A stretch of 8,719 nucleotides of DNA from Gammaproteobacteria bacterium (GTDB lineage Bacteria > Pseudomonadota > Gammaproteobacteria > Steroidobacterales > Steroidobacteraceae): contig RFTM01000053.1 of the NCBI GenBank assembly GCA_009923475.1, positions 1-8,719 of the forward strand, given 5' to 3'. Below, piece after piece: positions 1 to 5,896 of the stretch. The translations under genes and the position numbers were made by a program. Below the pieces are notes generated by a model. That model was not told the DNA's origin. It saw only the letters and a program-made list of their open reading frames with translations, and made no database searches. Every line of letters starts with the position of its first letter. The first letter of the stretch is position 1.

Positions 1-593
1 ACTTCCTGCCGGACGTCTACGTGCCCTGCGACAGCTGCGGCGGCCGCCGCTACAACCGCGAGACGCTGCAGGTGCTGTACCGCGGCAAGAGCATCCACGA
101 CGTGCTCGAGATGACCGTGGAGGACGCGCTGCGCTTCTTCCAGGCGATCCCGGCGGTGCAGCCGAAGCTGCAGACGCTGCTCGATGTCGGCCTCGGCTAC
201 CTCAAGCTCGGCCAGAACGCGACCACGCTGTCGGGCGGCGAGGCGCAGCGCGTGAAGCTCGCGCGCGAGCTCTCGAAGCGCGCCACCGGCCGCACCCTCT
301 ACGTGCTCGACGAGCCGACCACCGGCCTGCACTTCCACGACGTGGCCCAGCTGCTCGGCGTGCTGCAGCGGCTGCGCGACGAGGGCAACACGGTGGTGGT
401 GATCGAGCACAACCTCGACGTGATCAAGACCGCCGACTGGGTGATCGACCTCGGGCCCGAGGGCGGCGCGGGCGGCGGCCGCCTGATCGCAGCCGGCACG
501 CCGGAGCAGGTCGCGCGCGAGCCGGCCTCGCACACGGGACGCTATCTCGCGCCGCTGCTCGCCCGCGAGGCGCCGCGCGCCAGGAAGCGCTGA
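1..593 (+). CDS. uvrA: UvrA, excinuclease ABC subunit A (3' part only)
   Basis: DNA-damage recognition ATPase of nucleotide excision repair; it scans DNA as a dimer and loads UvrB. Only the last 196 codons are here: the reading frame is open from base 3 and the true start lies left of the window. Seen in the fragment: a Cys-x2-Cys pair (fragment residues 9 and 12), the second half of the C-terminal zinc module, inside [14 protein letters not shown], which is typical of UvrA; the ABC signature [12 protein letters not shown] (residues 76-87); Walker [14 protein letters not shown] (98-110); and the switch histidine in VVVIEHNLD (H136). The protein ends in a short basic tail (REAPRARKR). The second nucleotide-binding domain looks intact. 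The last 52 bases overlap the 3' end of the convergent GNAT gene. No U-rich terminator follows the stop. Confidence 0.97.
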   Translation, partial: FLPDVYVPCDSCGGRRYNRETLQVLYRGKSIHDVLEMTVEDALRFFQAIPAVQPKLQTLLDVGLGYLKLGQNATTLSGGEAQRVKLARELSKRATGRTLYVLDEPTTGLHFHDVAQLLGVLQRLRDEGNTVVVIEHNLDVIKTADWVIDLGPEGGAGGGRLIAAGTPEQVAREPASHTGRYLAPLLAREAPRARKR

Positions 594-1084
594 CGGACCT
601 CGCCGTCCTGCAGGCGTTCGGAATGCCGTCCCGCGGTGTAGCGCGCGACGGCGGCGCGCCAGAACCGCACGACCGCGGCGTCTGACGCCAGCGCCGCGGT
701 CTCCCACTCGCCGTCGTGCCGGTCGAGGATGAGCGGCACGGCGGCCCGGCCGATGCCGAGACCGCGCATGCCGCGCGCGATCCAGAGCTCCGACAGTCGG
801 TGGAGGGCGGGGCCTGTCGCGGTGTGCGCACCATTGCGGCGGCGCTCGACGATCGCGAAGCCCACGGCCCCGTCGTCGCGCGCGATGACCAGCACCTCGG
901 CGTCGGCGGCCGCGAGCCAGCGCAGCGCTTCCGCGCGCGCCATCGCCGGCGCCGCGGCCGCGGTGACCGCCGCCGCCGCCGCAGCGGCCTCGCGACCGAT
1001 CTCGTCGACCCAGGCCGCATAGGCCTCGGTGAACCAATTGCGGTCGGCGCTGCTGTCGCGCGCCATGCGCAGCGTCACGCCCAT
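542..1084 (-). CDS. GNAT-family N-acetyltransferase
   Basis: Probable acetyl-CoA-dependent N-acetyltransferase of unknown substrate, 180 residues, cytoplasmic. The acetyl-CoA-binding motif A is visible as the strand [10 protein letters not shown] followed by the R-x-x-G-x-G loop RGLGIGRAA (residues 107-115). A motif-B-like segment follows, where [14 protein letters not shown] (137-150) has the Phe-Trp pair usual in this position. A low-complexity alanine run (residues 33-46) lies before the core. I place the start at the ATG whose first base is 1084 because GGAGG lies 5 bases upstream. A longer reading to 1192 would run back through the terminator at 1129-1165 and is unlikely. A GC-rich 7-bp hairpin (1094-1111) abuts the Shine-Dalgarno. 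I see no promoter of its own, so transcription may come from read-through of the lipoprotein gene terminator. Its 3' end overlaps uvrA tail to tail by 52 bases. The family call is solid; the substrate is unknown. Confidence 0.8.
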   Translation of the reverse strand: MGVTLRMARDSSADRNWFTEAYAAWVDEIGREAAAAAAAVTAAAAPAMARAEALRWLAAADAEVLVIARDDGAVGFAIVERRRNGAHTATGPALHRLSELWIARGMRGLGIGRAAVPLILDRHDGEWETAALASDAAVVRFWRAAVARYTAGRHSERLQDGEVRQRFLARGASRASSGAR

Positions 1085-1093
1085 CGCAGCCTC

Positions 1094-1111
1094 CGCGCGC
1101 CGCAGCGCGCG
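1094..1111 (-). promoter_or_regulatory. Hairpin abutting the GNAT ribosome binding site
   Basis: Perfect 7-bp GC-only inverted repeat (1094-1100 with 1105-1111) and a 4-base loop. It touches the GGAGG Shine-Dalgarno (1090-1094) of the acetyltransferase gene and shares one base with it. A stem this stable next to the ribosome site could limit translation. This is a structural inference only. Confidence 0.4.
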
Positions 1112-1128
1112 TTCAAAGATTTCAGGAG

Positions 1129-1165
1129 AAAAAAAGGCCCGGGGGTGTCGCCACCGGCCCGGGCC
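1129..1165 (-). terminator. Rho-independent terminator of the lipoprotein gene
   Basis: Read on the minus strand, GGCCCGGG pairs with CCCGGGCC (8 bp, 1158-1165 with 1136-1143). Inside it GGTG pairs with CACC (4 bp) after a two-base bulge, closing on a GCGA loop of the GNRA class. Seven U follow (1129-1135). It sits 46 bases beyond the lipoprotein stop codon and 44 bases upstream of the GNAT start. On the plus strand only CCCTTTC follows the stem, so it is directional. Confidence 0.9.
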
Positions 1166-1171
1166 CTTTCT

Positions 1172-1212
1172 GGGACCTCGCGGTCCCGTCAAGAAGCGAT
1201 CCCAGTCGGGAT
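1172..1212 (-). other. Two further stem-loops in the lipoprotein 3' UTR
   Basis: Between the lipoprotein stop and its terminator lie two more perfect hairpins. ATCCC/GGGAT (1199-1203 with 1208-1212, 4-base loop) touches the stop codon. GGGACC/GGTCCC (1172-1177 with 1182-1187) has the same GCGA loop, read on the minus strand, as the terminator. Neither is followed by U residues, so they are not terminators themselves. They may protect the mRNA 3' end or be a protein or RNA contact. Confidence 0.6.
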
Positions 1213-1478
1213 TACTTCTTGGCCTCCGTCGCCGGGGCGGCGGCAGCGGCGTCGGTCGCGGCCTTGGCAGCGTCCGTCGCGGCGCCTTCGGCAGCAGCCG
1301 GGGCGGCGGCCTCAGCGGCCGGAGCAGCGGCCTCAGCGGCCGGGGCGGCGGCCTCAGCGGCCGGAGCAGCAGCCTCGGCGGCCGGAGCAGCAGCCTCGGC
1401 CGGAGCCTCGGCGGGCTTCGAGCAGGCGGTCAGGGCGAACGCCGCAGCGAGGGCGGCGAGAGCGAGCTTCGTCTTCAT
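1212..1478 (-). CDS. Small alanine-rich repeat lipoprotein, function unknown
   Basis: 88 residues. The N-terminus is a clear lipoprotein signal: MKTK, a hydrophobic alanine/leucine stretch, then the lipobox LTAC with the lipid-accepting cysteine at residue 19. Residue 20 is serine, not aspartate, which by the E. coli rule favours sorting to the outer membrane. The mature part has no aromatic residues and consists mainly of five exact EAAAPAA heptads (residues 28-62), followed by two near-repeats (AATDAAK, AATDAAA) and the end ATEAKK. Such a sequence probably forms an extended or helical spacer rather than an enzyme. The Shine-Dalgarno is weak (GGGG, about 10 bases upstream). It has its own promoter (1560-1588) and terminator (1129-1165). 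The opposite strand also gives an open alanine-rich frame (1219-1527), but only this strand has a signal peptide and expression signals. I do not recognise a named family. Confidence 0.85.
   Translation of the reverse strand: MKTKLALAALAAAFALTACSKPAEAPAEAAAPAAEAAAPAAEAAAPAAEAAAPAAEAAAPAAAEGAATDAAKAATDAAAAAPATEAKK
1293..1397 (-). repeat. Five tandem 21-base repeats inside the lipoprotein gene
   Basis: 105 bases made of five 21-base units, each encoding EAAAPAA. Units differ at a few synonymous positions (alternating ggggcggcg and ggagcagc starts on the plus strand). The protein repeat is therefore exact while the DNA is not. Whole-unit gain or loss would keep the frame, so copy number may vary between strains. 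Confidence 0.9.
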
Positions 1479-1515
1479 TGTGGAATTACCCCAAAAAGTA
1501 GAGACAGTTGGTAAT

Positions 1516-1535
1516 CAAACAACCTAGCTAGTTTG
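1516..1535. promoter_or_regulatory. Operator-like dyad in the lipoprotein leader
   Basis: 20-base interrupted palindrome CAAAC-n-A-n-CTAG-n-T-n-GTTTG, symmetric at 16 of 20 positions, in an AT-rich island of otherwise GC-rich DNA. It lies 37 bases upstream of the lipoprotein start codon and, if the promoter call is right, just downstream of the transcription start. It could be a repressor site or an RNA hairpin in the leader. Confidence 0.4.
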
Positions 1536-1559
1536 TCTGGCGACGTTAATCGCGGGCGA

Positions 1560-1588
1560 ATCTTACAGGTTTTCCCGCCGTTTGTGAA
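1560..1588 (-). promoter_or_regulatory. Sigma-70-type promoter of the lipoprotein gene
   Basis: On the minus strand, TTCACA (1588-1583, five of six consensus bases) is followed after exactly 17 bases by TAAGAT (1565-1560, four of six). Transcription would start near 1553, giving a leader of about 75 bases. The stretch is conspicuously richer in A and T than its surroundings. Confidence 0.6.
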
Positions 1589-1666
1589 CGACCCGGGCGG
1601 CCCCGGCGCGGGGCGTCAGGGGCACGCAACACGGCACCATGGGCGCTCCCGGCACGCGGGCATGTC

Positions 1667-1677
1667 CTAAAATCCCC
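1667..1677 (+). promoter_or_regulatory. Possible -10 element for pepQ
   Basis: CTAAAATCCCC contains TAAAAT (1668-1673, five of six -10 bases), 52 bases before the pepQ start. No recognisable -35 hexamer lies at 16-18 bases upstream. A close copy of the motif (CTAAACTCCCC) stands upstream of mscL. Confidence 0.35.
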
Positions 1678-1725
1678 CCACCCAACGACCCGCCGCGACG
1701 GCGGCGCACCGCCGAGGACGAACCC

Positions 1726-3054
1726 ATGCCCGACCACCCCCTTGCCCGCCTCTTCAGGGAACATCTGGAAGAGATCGGACGGCGCACGGCCCGCGCCCTG
1801 GAGGCGTCCGGGTTCGAGGGCTTGCTGCTGCACGCCGGCGACGCGCTGGGGGTGTTCCTGGACGACCAACAATACCCCTTCAAGGCCCACGCGCCCTTCC
1901 GGTGGTGGGCGCCGCTGCTCGACGCGCCCGGCTCCCTGGTCCACGTGCGGCCCGGTCACGCCCCGCGGCTCGTGTTCCGGATCGAGACCGACTTCTGGTA
2001 CCAGCCGGCCGCCCTGCCGGAGGCCTGGTGGCCGCAGGCCTTCGAGGTGGTGGAGGCCCGTTCGCCGGAGGCGGTCCGCGCGGCGCTGCCCGCCAACCTC
2101 GGCCGTGCCGCCTGGATCGGCGACGATCGGCCGGACCTCGCCGGCTGGGGTCTGGCGGCGGTCAACCCGCCCGGGCTGCTGCGCCGTCTGGACTACCAGC
2201 GCGCCCGCAAGACGCCCTACGAGATCGCCTGCCTGCGCGAGGCCAACCGCATCGGAATGCAGGGTCACCGCGCCGCCGAAGCCTGCTTCCGTGCGGGCGG
2301 CAGCGAGTACGAGATCCACCAGGCCCTCGCCGCCGGCTGCGGCCAGCGGGAGCAGGAGCTGCCCTACAACGCCATCGTCGCCCTCGACGAGGCGGCCTCG
2401 GTGCTGCACTACCAGGTGCTGCGGCGCGGACGCCCGGCGGCGCCGCGCACCCTGTTGCTCGATGCCGGGGCGTCGTTCGCGGGCTATGGCAGCGACATCA
2501 CCCGCACCCACGCCTTCGCGGACGGGGAGTTCAAGGCCCTCATCGGCCGCATGGACGAGGTGCAGCAAGGGCTCTGCGCCATGGTGCGCCCCGGCGTGGA
2601 CTGGCGCGACATCCACCTCGCCGCGGTCGAGCGCATCGCCGGCGTGCTGCACGAGGTCGGCGTGATCCGCTGCAGCGCCGAGGAATCGCTCGCCAACGGC
2701 GTGGCGCGGCTCTTCTTCCCGCACGGCGTCGGGCACCTGCTCGGCCTGCAGGTGCACGACGTCGGGGGGTTCATGGCCGACGAGACCGGCGGCACGCTGC
2801 CGAAGCCGCCCCAGGACCCCGCGCTGCGCCTGACGCGCCGGCTCGAGCCCGGATTCGTGGTGACGATGGAGCCCGGACTCTATTTCATCGAGGCGCTGCT
2901 CGGGCCGGCGCGCGGCGGACCGCTCGCGCGGCACATCGATTGGGACCGGGTCGGCGTGCTGCAGCCCTACGGCGGCATCCGCATCGAGGATGACCTCGCG
3001 GTCACCGCCGAGGGCTGCGAGAACCTGACCCGCGGGGCTGTCGCCCCGCACTGA
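1726..3054 (+). CDS. pepQ: Xaa-Pro dipeptidase (prolidase)
   Basis: Dinuclear metal-dependent peptidase of the M24B family that hydrolyses dipeptides with C-terminal proline; cytoplasmic. 442 residues, matching the roughly 440 of proteobacterial PepQ. The N-terminal domain is followed by the pita-bread catalytic domain. All five expected metal ligands are visible: D246 (LLLDAG), D257 (GSDITRTH), H337 (FPHGVGHLLGLQVHDVGG), E382 (VTMEPGLYF) and E421 (GIRIEDDLAV). H228 (LHYQ) and H344 also match conserved histidines. These positions lie within two residues of their E. coli PepQ counterparts. The start is the ATG at 1726 because GAGGA lies 7 bases upstream; an in-frame ATG at 1639 would precede the putative promoter and add an atypical leader. 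The gene converges with mscL 22 bases downstream. An antisense open frame covers the whole gene (1546-3051) and is a composition artefact. Confidence 0.95.
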   Translation: MPDHPLARLFREHLEEIGRRTARALEASGFEGLLLHAGDALGVFLDDQQYPFKAHAPFRWWAPLLDAPGSLVHVRPGHAPRLVFRIETDFWYQPAALPEAWWPQAFEVVEARSPEAVRAALPANLGRAAWIGDDRPDLAGWGLAAVNPPGLLRRLDYQRARKTPYEIACLREANRIGMQGHRAAEACFRAGGSEYEIHQALAAGCGQREQELPYNAIVALDEAASVLHYQVLRRGRPAAPRTLLLDAGASFAGYGSDITRTHAFADGEFKALIGRMDEVQQGLCAMVRPGVDWRDIHLAAVERIAGVLHEVGVIRCSAEESLANGVARLFFPHGVGHLLGLQVHDVGGFMADETGGTLPKPPQDPALRLTRRLEPGFVVTMEPGLYFIEALLGPARGGPLARHIDWDRVGVLQPYGGIRIEDDLAVTAEGCENLTRGAVAPH

Positions 3055-3059
3055 ACGGG

Positions 3060-3076
3060 CGCCAGCCGCGCTGGCG
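3060..3076. terminator. Hairpin between convergent pepQ and mscL
   Basis: Perfect 7-bp stem CGCCAGC/GCTGGCG with a 3-base loop fills most of the 22-base gap between the two convergent genes and abuts the mscL stop. There is no T-run on either side, so intrinsic termination would be weak. A bidirectional transcript-end or stabilising role is inferred. Confidence 0.45.
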
Positions 3077-3478
3077 TCAGCCCTTCTTCAGGAGGTCGCG
3101 GATCTCCTCGAGCAGGACCTCGTTGCGGGGCGGTGCCGGCGGTGCGGCGGGCGCGGGCGGCGCCTCGGGGCGCTTCAGGCGGTTGATCGCCTTGATGGCG
3201 ACGAACAGCGCCAGCGCGATCACCGTGAAGTCGAAGATGGTCTGCAGGAACGCGCCCCACTTCAGCACCACCTCGGACCCGTCGGGCGCGGTGCCGAGCG
3301 ACGTGCCGAGCTCGTTGAACGACACCCCGCCCACGGCCTTGCCGAGCAGCGGCATGACCACGTCGCCCACCAGCGACGAGACGATCTTGCCGAACGCGCC
3401 GCCGATCACGACGCCGACCGCGAGGTCGACGACGTTGCCGCGCATCGCGAACTCGCGGAATTCTTTGACAAAACTCAT
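3077..3478 (-). CDS. mscL: Large-conductance mechanosensitive channel MscL
   Basis: Homopentameric inner-membrane channel that opens under membrane tension to release solutes during osmotic downshock. 133 residues, close to the 136 of E. coli. The amphipathic N-terminus [20 protein letters not shown] leads into TM1 (about 14-45, glycine-rich pore-lining [19 protein letters not shown]). A periplasmic loop (about 46-72) follows, then TM2 (about 73-99, [20 protein letters not shown]). A Pro/Ala linker (104-118) joins it to the C-terminal helix [14 protein letters not shown] of the cytoplasmic bundle. I place the start at 3478, where AAGGGGGG lies about 7 bases upstream and the protein begins with the family's usual MSFxKEF. 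A longer frame to 3517 adds an unlikely 13 residues. It converges with pepQ and is separated from the upstream alpha operon by that operon's terminator, so it is probably monocistronic. Confidence 0.96.
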   Translation of the reverse strand: MSFVKEFREFAMRGNVVDLAVGVVIGGAFGKIVSSLVGDVVMPLLGKAVGGVSFNELGTSLGTAPDGSEVVLKWGAFLQTIFDFTVIALALFVAIKAINRLKRPEAPPAPAAPPAPPRNEVLLEEIRDLLKKG

Positions 3479-3501
3479 GGCGTACCCCCCTTTTTTCCAT
3501 C

Positions 3502-3526
3502 CATCGGACATGCGCATGGGCCGATG
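3502..3526. promoter_or_regulatory. Nested dyads in the mscL leader
   Basis: Outer arms CATCGG (3502-3507) and CCGATG (3521-3526) enclose a perfect 10-base palindrome CATGCGCATG (3509-3518). The structure lies 23 bases upstream of the mscL start, within its probable 5' UTR. It could be a leader hairpin or a protein site; no known operator is recognised. Confidence 0.35.
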
Positions 3527-3540
3527 CGGCCCCTGCCGAC

Positions 3541-3551
3541 GGGGAGTTTAG
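3541..3551 (-). promoter_or_regulatory. Possible -10 element for mscL
   Basis: On the minus strand CTAAACTCCCC contains TAAACT, 66 bases before the mscL start and downstream of the alpha-operon terminator, where a promoter is expected. There is no good -35 hexamer at normal spacing. It shares 10 of 11 bases with the motif before pepQ. Confidence 0.35.
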
Positions 3552-3603
3552 CCGGGGCCCCGCGCGATGCCCCCCACCAAAGCCGCACATCCGGCCGCGC
3601 CCC

Positions 3604-3641
3604 AAAACAGAAGGCCGGCGTCCCTCGCGGGAACGCCGGCC
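3604..3641 (-). terminator. Rho-independent terminator of the alpha operon
   Basis: On the minus strand, a perfect 9-bp stem GGCCGGCGT/ACGCCGGCC (3641-3633 with 3621-3613) with an 11-base loop is followed by TTCTGTTTT. It stands 42 bases after the rplQ stop and ends the ribosomal-protein block before mscL. Confidence 0.9.
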
Positions 3642-3659
3642 CTCGGCCGATCGTCAGGA

Positions 3660-3678
3660 GGCCCGGATCGCCCGGGCC
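3660..3678 (-). other. Hairpin just after rplQ
   Basis: Perfect 7-bp stem GGCCCGG/CCGGGCC (3660-3666 with 3672-3678) and a 5-base loop, 5 bases beyond the rplQ stop and before the U-tailed terminator. It has no U-run of its own, so it may protect the 3' end or assist termination. Confidence 0.45.
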
Positions 3679-3683
3679 GTCGC

Positions 3684-4151
3684 TCAGGCCGCCGCCGCCT
3701 TGCGGGCGCGGGGCTTGGCTGCGGTCTTGGCCTTCGCCTTCGACTTCGCCTTGGTCTTGCCGGCCTCGGCCTCGCCCGCGGTGGCGGTGGCCGCAGGACC
3801 GTCGACCAGCTGCATCAGCGCCATCGGCGCCGAATCGCCGGGCCGCGGCATCATGTGCAGGATGCGGGTGTAGCCGCCGGCGCGGGCCTTGAAGCGCGGC
3901 CCCAGGTCGTCGAACAGCTTCTTGACCACGGCGGCGTCGCGCAGCCGCGCGAACGCGAGACGGCGACGCGCCTCGCTGTCCGTCTTGCCGAGGGTGATGA
4001 GCGGCTCGACCACGCGCCGCAGCTCCTTCGCCTTGGGCAGGGTGGTGCGGATGGTCTCATGGCGCAGCAGCGCCACGCTCAGGTTGCGCATCAGCGCGTG
4101 CCGATGCGGGGCGTTGCGCGACAGTTGTCGCCCGGAAAGTCTATGACGCAT
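3684..4151 (-). CDS. rplQ: 50S ribosomal protein L17
   Basis: Large-subunit protein near the peptide exit tunnel. It begins [20 protein letters not shown], close to the universal L17 start, and continues through the conserved [23 protein letters not shown] (23-45) to the [10 protein letters not shown] strand (108-117). The core ends near residue 118. The total of 155 residues exceeds the 127 of E. coli because of a C-terminal tail (119-155) of alanine and lysine, which is a common kind of lineage-specific extension. The Shine-Dalgarno is AAGAGG, about 8 bases before the ATG. It is the last gene of the alpha operon, 57 bases after rpoA, and is followed by a hairpin and a strong terminator. Confidence 0.97.
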   Translation of the reverse strand: MRHRLSGRQLSRNAPHRHALMRNLSVALLRHETIRTTLPKAKELRRVVEPLITLGKTDSEARRRLAFARLRDAAVVKKLFDDLGPRFKARAGGYTRILHMMPRPGDSAPMALMQLVDGPAATATAGEAEAGKTKAKSKAKAKTAAKPRARKAAAA

Positions 4152-4208
4152 GTCTGAACCTCTTGGATCCCTGGCCGCGCAGCCCCCACGGGCCGCGCAT
4201 CGCCGTCA

Positions 4209-5216
4209 TCACATCAAGCCGGCGCGGTCCTCGTCGTGGCGCAGCCCGGCGGGCGGCCAACCGTCGAGGCGCATGCCGAGCATCAAACCGTGGCTCTGCA
4301 GCACTTCCTTGATCTCGGTGAGCGACTTCTTTCCGAGGTTGGGCGTGCGGAGCAGCTCCACCTCGGTGCGCTGCACCAGGTCGCCGATGTAGTGGATGTT
4401 CTCGGCCTTGAGGCAGTTCGCGCTGCGCACCGTGAGCTCGAGCTCGTCCACCGGACGCAGCAGGATGGGGTCGAACTGCGCCGACTCGGCCTTGCCGCCG
4501 GCCTCTTCCTCGCCCTGCAGGTCGACGAACACCGACAGCTGGTCCTTGAGGATGCTGCCGGCGCGGCGGATCGCCTCCTCGGCGTCGATGGTGCCGTTGG
4601 TCTCGATGTCGAGCACCAGCTTGTCGAGGTCGGTGCGCTGCTCGACGCGCGCGGCGTCGACCGAGTAGGTCACGCGGCGGATCGGGCTGAACGACGCGTC
4701 GAGCTGCAGCCGGCCGATCGGGCGCGACGCCTCCTCGAAGGCGATGCGCTGCGAGGCCGGACGGTAGCCGCGGCCGCGCTCGACGCGCAGCGTCATGTTG
4801 AGCTCGCCGGCCTTCGTGAGGTTGGCGATCACGAGCTCGGGGTTCACCACCTCGACGTCGTGGTCGGTCTGGATGTCGCCGGCGGTCACCGGGCCCGGAC
4901 CCTTCTTGGAGAGGCGCAGCTCGGCGGAGTCGCGCGAGTGCATACGGATCGCCACCTGCTTGAGGTTCAGCAGGATGTCGACGACGTCCTCCTGCACGCC
5001 CTCGATGGAGGTGTACTCGTGGAGCACGCCCTCGATCTCGGCCTCGGTGATGGCCGCGCCCGGCATGGACGAGAGCAGCACGCGGCGCAGCGCGTTGCCG
5101 AGCGTGTGGCCGAAGCCGCGCTCGAACGGCTCGATGACGACGCGCGCCTGGCGCGGCGCGAGCGGGCTCACCTTCACCACGCGCGGCTTGAGGAATTCGC
5201 TGACGGATCCTTGCAT
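4209..5216 (-). CDS. rpoA: DNA-directed RNA polymerase subunit alpha
   Basis: Dimerising scaffold on which RNA polymerase assembles, and contact point for UP elements and activators. 335 residues (329 in E. coli). The N-terminal domain begins [12 protein letters not shown] and includes [20 protein letters not shown] (31-50) and [21 protein letters not shown] flexible acidic linker (about 233-247) follows. The C-terminal domain contains [20 protein letters not shown] (261-280), in which R264 and N267 correspond to the DNA-contacting R265 and N268 of E. coli, then [16 protein letters not shown]. The tail [10 protein letters not shown] is longer and more charged than in E. coli. The Shine-Dalgarno is GAGGG. 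It is the fourth gene of the alpha operon, 31 bases after rpsD. Confidence 0.98.
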   Translation of the reverse strand: MQGSVSEFLKPRVVKVSPLAPRQARVVIEPFERGFGHTLGNALRRVLLSSMPGAAITEAEIEGVLHEYTSIEGVQEDVVDILLNLKQVAIRMHSRDSAELRLSKKGPGPVTAGDIQTDHDVEVVNPELVIANLTKAGELNMTLRVERGRGYRPASQRIAFEEASRPIGRLQLDASFSPIRRVTYSVDAARVEQRTDLDKLVLDIETNGTIDAEEAIRRAGSILKDQLSVFVDLQGEEEAGGKAESAQFDPILLRPVDELELTVRSANCLKAENIHYIGDLVQRTEVELLRTPNLGKKSLTEIKEVLQSHGLMLGMRLDGWPPAGLRHDEDRAGLM

Positions 5217-5247
5217 GTTCGGTCCCTCGGTCTGACGGGTCAGACGA

Positions 5248-5871
5248 TCACTTCGAGTAGAGTTCGACGACCAGGTTCTCGTTGATGTCGGGCAGGATGT
5301 CGTCCCGCGCCGGAACCTGCTTGAAGACGCCCTTCATCTCCTTGTCGTCCACCTGCACCCACTCGGGCAGGCCGACCTGCGAGGCGATCTGCATCGCGTT
5401 CTGGATGCGCAGCTGCTTGCGGGCCTTCTCGCGGATCTGGACGGTGTCGCCGGCGCGGACCTGGAAGGACGCGATGGTCACCACGTCGCCGTTGACCTCG
5501 ACGCCCTTGTGGCTGACGAGCTGGCGCGCCTCGGAGCGGGTCGCGGCGAAGCCCATGCGGTACACGACGTTGTCGAGGCGGCACTCGAGCAGCTTGAGCA
5601 GGTTCTCGCCGGTCGAGCCCGGACGGCGCGCGGCCTCGGTGTAGTAGTTGGAGAACTGGCGCTCGAGCACGCCGTACATGCGGCGCAGCTTCTGCTTCTC
5701 GCGCAGCTGGCTGCCGTACTCCGACAGGCGGCTCTTGCGCTCGCCCTTGATGCCGCCCGGCGGCACCTGCAGCTTGCACTTGGACTCGAGCGGCTTGACG
5801 CCGCTCTTCAGGAAGAGGTCGGTGCCCTCGCGACGCGCGAGCTTGCACTTGGGACCAACGTAACGGGCCAT
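5248..5871 (-). CDS. rpsD: 30S ribosomal protein S4
   Basis: Primary 16S rRNA-binding protein that starts assembly of the 30S body. In E. coli it also represses the alpha operon and contributes to antitermination. 207 residues (206 in E. coli). The N-terminal part [20 protein letters not shown] has only two cysteines, C9 and C32, so a four-cysteine zinc site is absent. The S4 RNA-binding domain covers about 97-157, with [20 protein letters not shown] (99-118). The end [13 protein letters not shown] is typical. The normally conserved PGQHG stretch near residue 40 reads PGGIKG here, one residue longer and without the histidine. The ATG at 5871 has AGAGGA 9 bases upstream. It lies 25 bases after rpsK and 31 before rpoA. 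Confidence 0.98.
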   Translation of the reverse strand: MARYVGPKCKLARREGTDLFLKSGVKPLESKCKLQVPPGGIKGERKSRLSEYGSQLREKQKLRRMYGVLERQFSNYYTEAARRPGSTGENLLKLLECRLDNVVYRMGFAATRSEARQLVSHKGVEVNGDVVTIASFQVRAGDTVQIREKARKQLRIQNAMQIASQVGLPEWVQVDDKEMKGVFKQVPARDDILPDINENLVVELYSK

Positions 5872-5896
5872 GCGGTGTGTCCTCTTGGGGGCGGCG

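Noticed and set aside
592..608. Possible terminator hairpin at the uvrA stop
   Set aside because: Only about 5 bp of pairing and no T-run; it also lies within the GNAT coding sequence.
1085..1192. Longer N-terminus for the GNAT protein (216 residues)
   Set aside because: It would translate back through an intrinsic terminator and leave the good GGAGG before 1084 unexplained.
1293..1397. CRISPR-like array
   Set aside because: The units are contiguous 21-base repeats with no spacers, and they encode protein heptads in frame.
716..1501. 261-codon plus-strand frame across the GNAT gene and terminator
   Set aside because: Low-complexity Arg/Pro/Gln-rich sequence opposite two better supported minus-strand genes.
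1219..1527. Alanine-rich plus-strand frame opposite the lipoprotein gene
   Set aside because: GC-rich repeats read as alanine on either strand. Only the minus strand has a lipobox, promoter and terminator.
1546..3051. 501-codon open frame antisense to pepQ
   Set aside because: Long antisense frames are expected in high-GC coding DNA. This one has no family motif, an Arg/Gly/His-rich composition, and lies fully opposite a gene with all catalytic residues.
4236..5285. 349-codon plus-strand frame opposite rpoA
   Set aside because: Antisense shadow of a fully conserved gene with no recognisable domain or ribosome site.
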